Positions 1 to 8,062 of a DNA stretch of 64,000 bases are shown in pieces. The stretch comes from Microvirga lotononidis. GTDB taxonomy: Bacteria; Pseudomonadota; Alphaproteobacteria; Rhizobiales; Beijerinckiaceae. The first letter of the stretch is position 1, and every line of letters begins with the position of its first letter. A model generated the notes under the pieces. That model worked only from the letters and a program-made list of their open reading frames with translations. It was not told the DNA's origin and did no database searches. Where the stretch lies: positions 2,120,001 to 2,184,000 of the forward strand of contig NZ_CP141048.1 in the NCBI RefSeq assembly GCF_034627025.1. Direction: 5' to 3'. Made by a program: the position numbers and the translations under genes.

Positions 1-402
1 GGAGATTTCCTGGAAGCGCCTGTATCCCTCGCCGGCATTCTTTCCGGGCGCAAAGCGATCCATGGTCTCGGCCATGGCGTCGATGTTTTCCTGCAGGTCG
101 ATCTGGGTGCCGTCGTCGAAGAAGCAGCGCCATTGCGGATCGAGCCGCACGAGGTCGAGATAGTCGGAGAGATTGCGGCCGGCCTCTGCGAAGATGCGCT
201 CCAGAACCCGCGGCACCGTCAGTATCGTCGGCCCCATGTCGAAGCGAAAGCCGTCACCATGCAGGACCGCCGCCTTGCCGCCGATCCAGGGGTTCTTGTC
301 ATAGAGGGTGACCTTGTGCCCGCGGGCCGCTGCGACGCAGGCGGCCGCCAATCCGCCCAATCCTCCGCCGATGACCGCAACCGAAGTGCCTTGAGCGTTC
401 AC
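1..402 (-). CDS. CrtI-family carotenoid desaturase, N-terminal part (runs off window)
   Basis: The 134 visible codons begin at a GTG and continue past base 1, so the C-terminal part is missing. Residues 8-17 (VAVIGGGLGG) form the GxGxxG dinucleotide-binding loop of an FAD-linked desaturase, followed by an acidic/glycine turn and the GFRFDMGPTI segment typical of phytoene and diapophytoene desaturases. These enzymes introduce conjugated double bonds into C30/C40 carotenoid precursors, usually at the membrane. The GTG was chosen because GGGAGGA lies just upstream and no residues of the FAD fold are lost. A CrtF-like methyltransferase and a second CrtI homologue lie directly upstream on the same strand, so this looks like the end of a carotenoid operon. 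Which step it catalyses (CrtI, CrtD or a C30 CrtN-type reaction) cannot be told from the N-terminus. Confidence 0.8.
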   Translation of the reverse strand, partial: MNAQGTSVAVIGGGLGGLAAACVAAARGHKVTLYDKNPWIGGKAAVLHGDGFRFDMGPTILTVPRVLERIFAEAGRNLSDYLDLVRLDPQWRCFFDDGTQIDLQENIDAMAETMDRFAPGKNAGEGYRRFQEIS

Positions 403-483
403 GCATTCCTCCCGCGAGGCACGAGCCTGTCCGTCATTCGCCCATGTCCAATCGTGATGGTTCTAGGAAGCCCATGGGCCAGT

Positions 484-1578
484 TCAAGACGGATCACGAA
501 GGATTGGGCGGCGGGCGCAGATCATGCGGAGCGAGTGCCGGCCGGGCGCGCGGATCACCGGACCGAACCCGGCGGCGGCCAGGAGGGGCATCAGGTGGTG
601 CACGGCGCGCGTATTGCCGCCCCAGAGCAGGTTCTTCAGCCGGTTGACGGCGGAGACCGTTCCGCCGCCTTCCTGGGCCAGGGCGGCCACGAGAAGCCAT
701 CCTCCCGGCCGCAACGCCCGGAAGATCCGCTCGATGGCCTCCCGGATGATTGCATCCGGCAGGAACATCTGCGGCAGGAAAGCGAGGTCGAAGGCCCGCT
801 CGTCGACCAGGTCCTCCGCGCGCTGCCGGCGCATGACGACACGATCCTCCAGCCCGGCTTCCCGCACATGGCGTTCGCCGATCTCGGCCGGATGCGGCGC
901 GGGCTCGAGGGCCACGGCCTTCAGATGAGGAAAATGCCTGCAGAGCACAATCGAAAGACCCGCGGCTCCCGCGCCCACGTCGAGAAGGGCCGCGCCGGGT
1001 TTCTCGAGGCGCGGGACGAGGCCCGGCAGGAATTTCAGTTTCGGCAGGGCCCGGGTAGTCCAGAGCCGGGTCAGGGTGCCCTGGGACTCGATGATGGCGT
1101 CGTCCGTATGGGTCCAGCCATCGAGGGACAGCCTGCGGTCGGCGAGGTTGCGCCGGAAGCTGTCGGCCTGAAGGAGAGGAGCCCGCAGCGACGCACGGAA
1201 GGTCGCCACGCCCTCGGGGGTCGTGAAAGGCATGAGGGCAGGGGCCGCCTGCACCCGGTCCTGCTCCCACACCACGAACCTGTGGCTGGCGAGCACGTCG
1301 ATCAGCGTCCGGACAAGCGCTGGCGACAGCGAGGCGGCGTCCGCCAGCGTGTCGATCGTCGCCGGCTTGTCGAGATGGGCGAGAAGACCTGTCTCGGCGC
1401 AGGCCGAGAGGGCGCTCGCCGACCAGATGGCCGTGTCGGCCTCTTCGAGCACCTTCAGCACGTCGCCCGTTCGCTGGAACGACGGAGCGGCCGGACCGTG
1501 CCAGGACGGCAGGCCGATGGAGCCGAGGCCTATGCGGTCTCCCCCGTGGGACAGAAGAGCATAGGCGCGCCACAGCAT
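484..1578 (-). CDS. CrtF-like SAM-dependent O-methyltransferase
   Basis: 364 residues with the two-part build of class I small-molecule O-methyltransferases: a winged-helix dimerisation domain at about residues 40-135 and a Rossmann SAM domain from about 190. The SAM loop is LLDVGAGAAG near residue 197, and FDLAFLPQMFLP is the post-motif strand. Bacterial relatives include the demethylspheroidene methyltransferase CrtF. Placement between two CrtI-family desaturases suggests that it methylates a hydroxyl on a carotenoid; this is inference from context. The ATG is preceded by GAGG, and only 8 bp separate it from the DUF2141 gene, so the two are probably on one transcript. The substrate is not predictable from sequence. 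Confidence 0.75.
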   Translation of the reverse strand: MLWRAYALLSHGGDRIGLGSIGLPSWHGPAAPSFQRTGDVLKVLEEADTAIWSASALSACAETGLLAHLDKPATIDTLADAASLSPALVRTLIDVLASHRFVVWEQDRVQAAPALMPFTTPEGVATFRASLRAPLLQADSFRRNLADRRLSLDGWTHTDDAIIESQGTLTRLWTTRALPKLKFLPGLVPRLEKPGAALLDVGAGAAGLSIVLCRHFPHLKAVALEPAPHPAEIGERHVREAGLEDRVVMRRQRAEDLVDERAFDLAFLPQMFLPDAIIREAIERIFRALRPGGWLLVAALAQEGGGTVSAVNRLKNLLWGGNTRAVHHLMPLLAAAGFGPVIRAPGRHSLRMICARRPILRDPS

Positions 1579-1586
1579 GGGGACCT

Positions 1587-2006
1587 CTATCGGATCGGGA
1601 TTACGACGGTCGTCGCAGGCTCCCTGACGACGATGCGGGCGGCGTCGAAATTCGGAGGTCCGCGGCGGCCCACATCGTTCGAGAACCCGTAGGGTTCGCT
1701 CGGAAGGCCGATGAGGTTGCGGTCGAGCTTGCCGTTGCCGTTCACGTCATGAAAAACCGCAATGGCATAGGCGCCCGGCTTCACGTTCCTGATGCGCAGC
1801 TCCACGGTTGCTGCCGTGGCTTGGCCGCGGTCCTTGTAGGGGCAGGTGGACTCCTCGAAGCTGGTGTCGCAGACCCCGGCATAGACCATGTTCCCGTCCG
1901 GCTGAACGCCCTGTGCGCGGATCGTCAGCGTTGCCGCGTGGGCGGATGAGACGGAAAGGAGAAGAAAAGCGGTCAGTCCAGCGCGTCTCATCCGGTACCC
2001 CATCAT
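1587..2006 (-). CDS. DUF2141 family exported protein
   Basis: 139 residues with a cleavable signal peptide (basic MRRAG, hydrophobic TAFLLLSVSS, then AHA) and a compact beta-rich domain. The segment GAYAIAVFHDVNGNGKLD, followed by GLPSEPYGFSND, is the hallmark of DUF2141 (PF09912), a periplasmic or secreted family of unknown function. Two cysteines (VCDTSF, STCPY) could form a disulfide after export. The start overlaps the stop of the upstream CrtI homologue by 4 bp (ATGA), so translation is probably coupled. As I recall, DUF2141 genes often sit beside carotenoid genes, as here, but no biochemical role is established. Confidence 0.85.
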   Translation of the reverse strand: MMGYRMRRAGLTAFLLLSVSSAHAATLTIRAQGVQPDGNMVYAGVCDTSFEESTCPYKDRGQATAATVELRIRNVKPGAYAIAVFHDVNGNGKLDRNLIGLPSEPYGFSNDVGRRGPPNFDAARIVVREPATTVVIPIR

Positions 2007-3583
2007 AGAGCGGCTTCGCCAAGCGGTGCGACGGCGGGTTTCGCTTCGTGGTCGCCCGCGCGTCGACGCTCGCGATCCTCCAGCAGCAGCCGCGTCGTGA
2101 TGCGCGCTCCTTCATAAATCACGGGAAGCCCGCTGCCGGGGTGCGTGCCGCCGCCGACGAGATACACGTTGCGGCCGAAGCGGTTGTGCGGACGGAAATA
2201 GAGCATCTGCGTCAGGTTGTGGGCGAGGTTGAAGGTGGCGCCCTCGAACACGGAGAACTCGCTCTCCCAACCGCGTGGCGTGACCACGCGCTCGTAACGG
2301 ATGCGGCTTTCGATGTCGGTCAATCCGAGCACCTTCAGCCGATCGAGCGCAAGCCCGCGATAACGCGGCGCCTCGCGCGCCCAATCGATCCCGCAGCGCA
2401 GGTTCGGCACGGGCACGAGCACGTAAAGGCTGGTGTGGCCGTCAGGAGCCATCGTCGCATCGGTCGCGCCGGCGTGCTGCACGTAAATAGACGGTTCTTC
2501 GGGCAGGATGCCGTTCGTGATCTCGTGAATATTGCGTTCATAGTCCCGCGACAGCAGGATCGTGTGGTGGGCGAGATTGCCGACATCGCCTTCGATGCCG
2601 AGATAGAGCATGAAAGTGGAGCAGGAGATCTTCGCGCGATCGAGCTTCCTGTCCGTCCAGCGCGGGCGCATGTCTTCCGGCACGAGGTGACGCATGGCGT
2701 GACCGAAATCGCCGTTGATCACCACGGAACCCGCCGCGAAGCGCTCGCCGCCCGCCTCCAAGCCGACGGCCTCGCCGTTCTCGTAAACGATGCACTCGAC
2801 GGGCGTGTTGAGGCGGATGTCGACACCCATCTTGCGTGCGACTTTCGCCATGGCTTCCGAAACCGCGCCGCAGCCGCCCATGGGATGGAAGACGCCGTGC
2901 TCGTATTCGAGGAACGACAGAATGGTGAAGAGGCTCGGGCACTGGAACGGCGACATGCCGAGATATTTAGTCTGGAACGAAAAGGCGAGGCGCACGCGCG
3001 GATCGGCGAAGTAGCGCTTGAGATCGCTGTCGACGCTGGAAAAAGGTCTCAGCTTCGGCAAAGCGGCCAGCATCGCCGGCGAGAAGAGATCGGCCGGGCT
3101 CGAAAAGGCTTGTTCCAGCACTGGGCGGAAGGCTTCGAGCTTGTCGCGGTTATCGTCGAGAAAACGGCGCACGTTGCGTGCATCGGCGGGGGCCAGACGG
3201 GCGATTTCCTGTTCGAGTCGGTTAAGATCGTAAGTGGCCCGAATGGAGCCGCCGCCCTCGAAGATCACATGATACTGCGGGTCGAGGCGCTTGAGTTCGA
3301 CATGGTCTTCCAGCCGCTCCCCGCAGGCCTCGAAGATGTCCCGCAGGACGCGGGGATACAGGAAGAAGGTCGGGCCGATATCGAACTTGTAGCCGCCGGG
3401 CGCATGGACGGTCCGGGTGCGGCCGCCGACGGCAGGTTCCCGTTCGAACACCGTGACGGGGACGCCCTCGCGCGCCAGCAGCATGGCGGAAGCCAATCCT
3501 CCGGGCCCCGCCCCAACGACGGCGACCTGCGGTGATCGGGCGGATTCGCGCATGAGCCGGCAGCCCTGACTAGCGTGGAACAT
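2003..3583 (-). CDS. CrtI/CrtN-family phytoene (diapophytoene) desaturase
   Basis: 526 residues, full length for the family. The FAD-binding motif VAVVGAGPGGLASAM spans about residues 20-34. GYKFDIGPTFFLYP follows, and the C-terminal FAD-contacting segment is YLVGGGTHPGSGLPVIYEGA, the classic carotenoid-desaturase signature. It should desaturate a linear carotenoid precursor at the inner membrane. It is the first gene of an operon that continues with DUF2141, a CrtF-like methyltransferase and a second desaturase. Two starts are possible: the ATG at 3583, with AGG a few bases upstream, or the ATG at 3553, ten codons on and closer to the FAD fold. No phytoene synthase is present in the window. 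C30 versus C40 specificity is not decidable here. Confidence 0.85.
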   Translation of the reverse strand: MFHASQGCRLMRESARSPQVAVVGAGPGGLASAMLLAREGVPVTVFEREPAVGGRTRTVHAPGGYKFDIGPTFFLYPRVLRDIFEACGERLEDHVELKRLDPQYHVIFEGGGSIRATYDLNRLEQEIARLAPADARNVRRFLDDNRDKLEAFRPVLEQAFSSPADLFSPAMLAALPKLRPFSSVDSDLKRYFADPRVRLAFSFQTKYLGMSPFQCPSLFTILSFLEYEHGVFHPMGGCGAVSEAMAKVARKMGVDIRLNTPVECIVYENGEAVGLEAGGERFAAGSVVINGDFGHAMRHLVPEDMRPRWTDRKLDRAKISCSTFMLYLGIEGDVGNLAHHTILLSRDYERNIHEITNGILPEEPSIYVQHAGATDATMAPDGHTSLYVLVPVPNLRCGIDWAREAPRYRGLALDRLKVLGLTDIESRIRYERVVTPRGWESEFSVFEGATFNLAHNLTQMLYFRPHNRFGRNVYLVGGGTHPGSGLPVIYEGARITTRLLLEDRERRRAGDHEAKPAVAPLGEAAL

Positions 3584-3841
3584 TGGCTACCTGAACTAGA
3601 CCGGCCACGGCCTTCGACCAGAGGCGATGATTCAAAATTGCGGGAAGGGCAAAATTCAACCTGTAATATCGTAGCGTTTAATCAGGCTATCTAGGAGGAA
3701 CGCTGAAAATGTCCAGGCTATATCTCGGTATAGTTTCACATCTCTGAAGAGTGAGTGAACGTATAAAAAATCCGATCGCCTTATTCTTGCCTTCTTAAGG
3801 CTCAGTTTCACTTCCAATCGAAACGGAAGCGGAGACTGTCG
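3584..3841. other. AT-richer divergent intergenic region
   Basis: This gap lies between the minus-strand carotenoid operon and the plus-strand rlpA-like gene and should hold both promoters. It is visibly more AT-rich than its surroundings. The only gene-like signal is a 12-codon mini-ORF at 3709-3747 (MSRLYLGIVSHL), preceded by AGGAGG 10 bp upstream. It is not similar to any leader peptide I know. No terminator or known riboswitch was recognised. Confidence 0.4.
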
Positions 3842-4261
3842 TTGAAGAACATCCTCACCCGGGCATCTGCAATTGTGCCTATTCTTCTCGTAGCAGCCTG
3901 CAATACAACCGCCTCGAACGACCCACACATCACAGGATCCATCTCGCAAGCCAATATCGACGCCGGTCCCGCCATTCAGCGCGGTACCGCCTCCTGGTAC
4001 GGCCCAGGGTTTCATGGCCGCAAAACCGCCAGCGGCGAGCGCTTCAATTCCTCCGACATGACGGCCGCCCATCGCTCCCTGCCGTTCGGAACGAAGCTCA
4101 AGGTCGTAAACGAGTCCAATGGCCGCTCCGTCGTCGTCCGGGTGAACGACCGCGGTCCCTTCGCCCATCGTCGGATCATCGATCTCGCAAAAGGGCCCGC
4201 CCAGGCGCTTGGCTTGACCTCCGAGGGCACGGCCTACGTGTCGCTCCATCTCCTCGATTAG
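3842..4261 (+). CDS. RlpA-like lipoprotein (septal ring lytic transglycosylase family)
   Basis: 139 residues. The N-terminus is a lipoprotein signal with the lipobox LVAAC, so the mature protein should be lipid-anchored in the periplasm. The rest is one double-psi beta-barrel: GTASWYGPGFHGRKTASGE, then LPFGTKLKVVN, and VRVNDRGPF carrying the conserved aspartate, followed by RIIDLAKGPAQALGL. In Pseudomonas, RlpA cleaves peptidoglycan glycan strands lacking stem peptides. This protein lacks the C-terminal SPOR domain of longer RlpAs, so septal targeting is doubtful. The start codon is TTG; it was chosen because the lipoprotein signal begins there and GGAG lies about 9 bp upstream. Confidence 0.88.
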   Translation: MKNILTRASAIVPILLVAACNTTASNDPHITGSISQANIDAGPAIQRGTASWYGPGFHGRKTASGERFNSSDMTAAHRSLPFGTKLKVVNESNGRSVVVRVNDRGPFAHRRIIDLAKGPAQALGLTSEGTAYVSLHLLD

Positions 4262-4319
4262 GCGCTTCTTAATTCCTTCCGGCGATTCTGGCCCCGATTC
4301 GGGACCAAGGGTTGCTTAC

Positions 4320-4676
4320 ATGGAATCGAGATCGTCTCAGCCGACGAATGTCATACGCTTTCCGGGCGCACGCTCGTCGGCGAATCCGCACCGCGATCAA
4401 CGAAGCCTGATGGATGCGGTCTATGCCGCGGGCTCGTTGCCGATTGCGGCGGACGATCGCGCCACCAAGGTCATGGCGACTCGACTCACGATTTTCGGCT
4501 TCGTCACGATCGACGAGGTTCAGGCCGACGGTACTGTGCGCCGTCTCCGGCCTTCCGAGGCGTTCCATGCGTCGACGGCATACCCATGGCGCGTATCGAA
4601 GCCGTCGGGCCGCTATCGGCTTGCCGACGATTGGCCCGAATCGGATCGCGAGTTGTTCGCTGCCCTGCAAGCCTGA
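4320..4676 (+). CDS. hypothetical protein, 118 aa
   Basis: I do not recognise this protein. It has a polar N-terminus (ESRSSQPTNVIRFPGARSS) and a central helical stretch, and it ends in LADDWPESDRELFAALQA. There is no signal peptide, membrane segment or cysteine cluster. AAGGG precedes the ATG. The short segment NVIRFPG is common at the start of small rhizobial cytoplasmic proteins of unknown function. It is counted as real because it fills the gap between two same-strand genes and has a plausible ribosome site. Confidence 0.6.
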   Translation: MESRSSQPTNVIRFPGARSSANPHRDQRSLMDAVYAAGSLPIAADDRATKVMATRLTIFGFVTIDEVQADGTVRRLRPSEAFHASTAYPWRVSKPSGRYRLADDWPESDRELFAALQA

Positions 4677-4745
4677 AGGCCTCGCCTTTTCCATTCCCTG
4701 AACTATTTTCCTGCGCCAGCCGATGGCGCTTGTCAGGGGATGCCG

Positions 4746-5051
4746 ATGCATCTGGTTCAGATTCTGCTGCCGCTCGCCGACAACAAAGGCCGCCGCCTCG
4801 ACGGGGCGGCCTATGCACGGGTCCGCAAGGAATTGTCAGAGCGGTTCGGCGGAATTACGAGCTTCACGCGCGCGCCCGCCGAAGGCGTCTGGAAGGAGGG
4901 CGGCCATACGTCCCACGACGACATCGTCGTGTTCGAGGTGATGGCCCGCGAGCTCGATCACGCCTGGTGGGAGCGCTATCGCGCCGACCTGGAGCGGCGG
5001 TTCGAGCAGGAGACCATCGTGATGCGGGCGATCAAGGTGGAAATGCTGTAA
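4746..5051 (+). CDS. hypothetical small soluble protein, 101 aa
   Basis: 101 residues beginning MHLVQILLPLADNKG. The pattern of an N-terminal strand, an amphipathic helix (YARVRKELSERFGG), a strand (DDIVVFEVMA) and a helix (WWERYRADLERRFEQ), ending in IVMRAIKVEML, resembles a small ferredoxin-like fold. No catalytic motif is visible and no function can be given. The ATG at 4746 was chosen over the one at 4740 because AGGGG sits directly against 4740 but six bases before 4746. It lies between an unknown gene and a PHA-system protein on the same strand. Confidence 0.7.
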   Translation: MHLVQILLPLADNKGRRLDGAAYARVRKELSERFGGITSFTRAPAEGVWKEGGHTSHDDIVVFEVMARELDHAWWERYRADLERRFEQETIVMRAIKVEML

Positions 5052-5105
5052 CGAGGGAACCCGACCCGCACTGCTTCGCTTGTCGTTGAAAAGTGGAGCA
5101 TTCCC

Positions 5106-5417
5106 ATGGCCAAGCCCCTCGTAGTTTCGATTCCCCATAATCTCGGCCAAGCCGAAGCGATGCGGCGGCTTCACGGCGGCATGTCGGGTCTGAAGTCGCA
5201 GTTCGGCGACAAGGTCGCGTCGATCGATGAGACCTGGGACGGCAACCGCATGGATTTTCGCGTCGGCGCCATGGGACAGAATGTGAGCGGCCATCTGGAA
5301 GTCATGCAGGATCAGGTGCGTGTCGAAGTGCAGCTGCCGTGGATCCTCGCGATGGTTGCAGAGAAGGCCAAGACCTTCATCCAAAAGCAAGGCACTTTGC
5401 TGCTCGAGAAGAAATGA
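5106..5417 (+). CDS. polyhydroxyalkanoic acid system family protein (PF09650-like)
   Basis: 103 residues matching in length and pattern the small PHA-granule-region family (PF09650): SIPHNLGQAEAMRRLHGG at the start, WDGNRMDFRVGAMGQNVSGHL in the middle and VQLPWILAMVAEKAKTFIQ near the end. The family has a START/SRPBCC-like small fold and is often encoded near polyhydroxyalkanoate genes. Its role is uncertain and no PHA synthase lies in this window. GGAG precedes the ATG by 7 bp. About 195 bp without a gene follow before the glycosyltransferase. Confidence 0.8.
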   Translation: MAKPLVVSIPHNLGQAEAMRRLHGGMSGLKSQFGDKVASIDETWDGNRMDFRVGAMGQNVSGHLEVMQDQVRVEVQLPWILAMVAEKAKTFIQKQGTLLLEKK

Positions 5418-5612
5418 GTCTGGCTATATTCCATGAATAGACGTTCATAAAGGTGAACGCGGAGGGAACCAAAACGCCCCATCTGCGTTCTACAATCGAT
5501 TGCGACCACGACCCAACGCTGGTGCGCTTCACTTAAGACATCGCATTTATTCACCACGGGCCGTGTTCTTCCGTCCGATCGCGACAACACACCTGTATTT
5601 GAGGATGGCGCT

Positions 5613-6830
5613 ATGCATGAGCGTTTGATGACGCACTCCTATGCCCTTCGTTCGCCTGTCAAAGCCGGTTCAGAAAAACCTCTCCTCGTCTGTTTCTCCC
5701 ATCTCCGTTGGGATTTCGTCTGGCAGCGGCCGCAGCATCTCCTCAGCCGCGCGGTCAAGCACTACGACGTGCTGATCATCGAAGAACCGGTTTTCAAGGC
5801 GGGCGCGAAGCCTCATATGGACGTGAGTGATCGGCCGCAGGGCGTCACCATTGCCGTTCCGGTCCTGCCTGAGGGGCTCTCGCATGAAGATATTCTTGCC
5901 GAGCAGCATGATCTGATCGAAGAGCTGATCGGTCGTGAGGCCACCGGTCCGCGGGTGTTCTGGTACTACACGCCGATGGCGATGGCCTTCACCAGCGATC
6001 TCGAATGCGATCTGTGCGTGTACGACAACATGGACGAGCTTTCGCTTTTCCGCGGTGCGTCGCAGGAACTGCTCGACCTGGAGAGCGCTCTCTTCGCCCG
6101 TTGCGATCTGGTCTTCACGGGCGGCATGAGCCTCTACGAGGCTAAGCGTCATCGTCACCGCAGCGTTCACGGCTTCCCGTCATCCATCGACTTCAACCAC
6201 TTCTCCCAGGCGCGCTCCATCGACACGGATCCCGACGATCAGGCGCAGATCCCGCATGTCCGCCTCGGCTTCTTCGGTGTCGTCGACGAGCGCATGGACA
6301 TCGATCTCCTGGCCGAGGTCGCCGAATTGCGGCCCGACTGGCAGTTCGTGATGATCGGACCGGTCGTGAAGATCGACCCATCCACATTGCCGCAGCGGCC
6401 CAACATCCATTGGCTCGGCGGAAAATCCTACAATGAGCTGCCGAACTATCTTTCGGGCTGGGACGTAGGATTCATGAACTTCGCCTTGAACGAGGCGACG
6501 AAGTTCATCAGCCCGACGAAGACGCCGGAATTCCTGGCGGCCGGCGTGCCGGTCGTCTCGACGCCGATCACCGACGTGGTGCGGCCATACGGCGAGAAGG
6601 GCCTTGTCGAAATCGCCAAGGATGCGAAGGAAGTCGTGGCCAAGGTCGAGACGATCCTCGCCCGGCCGAAGGATGCGTGGCTCGCCAAGGTCGACCGTCA
6701 CCTCGCGGCCGGATCCTGGGACAAGACCTGGTCCTCCATGCACAAGCTCATGCTGGACGCCACCGGCGATGCCGCGATCGATCGACCCGCCTCATCTCTT
6801 CCCATTTACGCTACCACGCCTGCGGAGTGA
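5613..6830 (+). CDS. glycosyltransferase, GT4-like family
   Basis: 405 residues of the GT-B type. The N-terminal half opens with PLLVCFSHLRWDFVWQRPQH, a signature of glycosyltransferases commonly paired with UDP-galactopyranose mutase, and contains CVYDNMDEL. The C-terminal half has a nucleotide-sugar binding region ending in ISPTKTPEFLAAGVPVVSTP, where the glutamate of PEFLAAG is the usual donor-phosphate contact. It probably transfers a sugar (possibly galactofuranose or a hexose) to a surface glycan from the cytoplasmic face; this is inference. No transmembrane segment is seen. It lies 6 bp upstream of glf and is almost certainly co-transcribed with it. GAGG precedes the ATG. Confidence 0.82.
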   Translation: MHERLMTHSYALRSPVKAGSEKPLLVCFSHLRWDFVWQRPQHLLSRAVKHYDVLIIEEPVFKAGAKPHMDVSDRPQGVTIAVPVLPEGLSHEDILAEQHDLIEELIGREATGPRVFWYYTPMAMAFTSDLECDLCVYDNMDELSLFRGASQELLDLESALFARCDLVFTGGMSLYEAKRHRHRSVHGFPSSIDFNHFSQARSIDTDPDDQAQIPHVRLGFFGVVDERMDIDLLAEVAELRPDWQFVMIGPVVKIDPSTLPQRPNIHWLGGKSYNELPNYLSGWDVGFMNFALNEATKFISPTKTPEFLAAGVPVVSTPITDVVRPYGEKGLVEIAKDAKEVVAKVETILARPKDAWLAKVDRHLAAGSWDKTWSSMHKLMLDATGDAAIDRPASSLPIYATTPAE

Positions 6831-6836
6831 TCTCGA

Positions 6837-7991
6837 ATGTATGATTGGTTGATTGTCGGCGCCGGCTTTGCGGGCAGCGTCCTGGCTGAGCGCTTGGCCA
6901 CGGAGCGAAACGAGCGCGTCCTTCTGATCGATCGTCGCAATCACATCGGCGGCAATGCCTATGATCGATACGACGATGACGGCCTGCTCATCCACCAGTA
7001 TGGACCTCACATCTTCCACACCAATTCCAAGCAGATCTTCGACCATCTGTCCCGATTCACGGAGTGGCGCTTCTACGAGCACCGGGTTCTCGCCGAAGTG
7101 GACGACATGCTGGTGCCGATTCCGATCAACCTCGACACGGTCAACAAGCTCTATGGACTGAACCTCACCTCCGAGCAGCTGCAGGATTGGTTCGCCGAGC
7201 GGGCGGAAAAGAACGGCGAGATCAAGACCTCGGAAGACGTGGTGGTCTCCGCCGTCGGCCGTGAGCTCTACGAAAAATTCTTCCGCGGCTATACCCGCAA
7301 GCAATGGGGGCTCGACCCGTCGGAGCTCGACAAGTCGGTCACCTCGCGGGTGCCGACGCGCACGAACCGGGACGACCGCTATTTCACGGACGAATTCCAG
7401 TTCATGCCCAAGCACGGCTACACCCGGATGTTCGAGAAGATGGTGAGCCATCCCAACATCCACGTGATGACGCAGACCGATTACGACGACGTCAAGCACG
7501 TCGTCCCCCATCGCCGCGTGATCTATACGGGCCCGATCGACGAGTACTTCAATTTTCAGTTCGGCAAGCTGCCCTATCGCTCGCTTCGCTTCGAGCATGT
7601 CACCCTCGACAAGGCCTGGCATCAGCCCGTGGGTGTGGTGAACTACCCGCAGACGCACGACTACACCCGCGTCACGGAATACAAGCATCTCACCGGCCAG
7701 GACCACGCCAAGACGGCGCTCACATACGAGTATCCGTCCGCCGAAGGTGATCCCTACTACCCGATCCCGAAGGCGGAGAACCAGGAGCTGTTCAAGAAAT
7801 ACGAGCGCCTTGCCCTCTCCACCCCCGACGTGTGGTTCGTCGGCCGGCTCGCGACCTACCGGTATTACAACATGGACCAGATCGTCGGTCAGGCTCTCGC
7901 CACCTTCCGGCGCATCAACGAATCTCTTCCGGTCGGTGCGGACACGAGTTCAGTGAAAGTCGTGCCGAATTCAGCCGCCATGGTCTCCTAG
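6837..7991 (+). CDS. glf: UDP-galactopyranose mutase
   Basis: 384 residues, the normal length for bacterial Glf. The FAD-binding loop VGAGFAGSVLAERLA starts near residue 6. RNHIGGNAYDRYDDDG and QYGPHIFHTNS form the substrate-side signature, and IYTGPIDEYFNF plus the C-terminal GRLATYRYYNMDQ segment are also typical. The enzyme interconverts UDP-galactopyranose and UDP-galactofuranose by a flavin-adduct mechanism in the cytoplasm, supplying galactofuranose for surface glycans. It is tightly coupled to the preceding glycosyltransferase (6-bp gap) and followed by the GH1-RmlD fusion, so the three form one operon for a galactofuranose-containing polymer. Confidence 0.95.
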   Translation: MYDWLIVGAGFAGSVLAERLATERNERVLLIDRRNHIGGNAYDRYDDDGLLIHQYGPHIFHTNSKQIFDHLSRFTEWRFYEHRVLAEVDDMLVPIPINLDTVNKLYGLNLTSEQLQDWFAERAEKNGEIKTSEDVVVSAVGRELYEKFFRGYTRKQWGLDPSELDKSVTSRVPTRTNRDDRYFTDEFQFMPKHGYTRMFEKMVSHPNIHVMTQTDYDDVKHVVPHRRVIYTGPIDEYFNFQFGKLPYRSLRFEHVTLDKAWHQPVGVVNYPQTHDYTRVTEYKHLTGQDHAKTALTYEYPSAEGDPYYPIPKAENQELFKKYERLALSTPDVWFVGRLATYRYYNMDQIVGQALATFRRINESLPVGADTSSVKVVPNSAAMVS

Positions 7992-8062
7992 TCGCAATGC
8001 ATCGAACAATCCGCGCTAAGCATAGTTGTTGAGTGCCTGTCAGTAATAGCTCGGAGTGTATG

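Noticed and set aside
133..1692. 519-codon plus-strand open frame
   Set aside because: It runs antisense over the carotenoid methyltransferase gene, has no recognisable domain and an Arg/Gly-rich composition typical of shadow frames in high-GC DNA.
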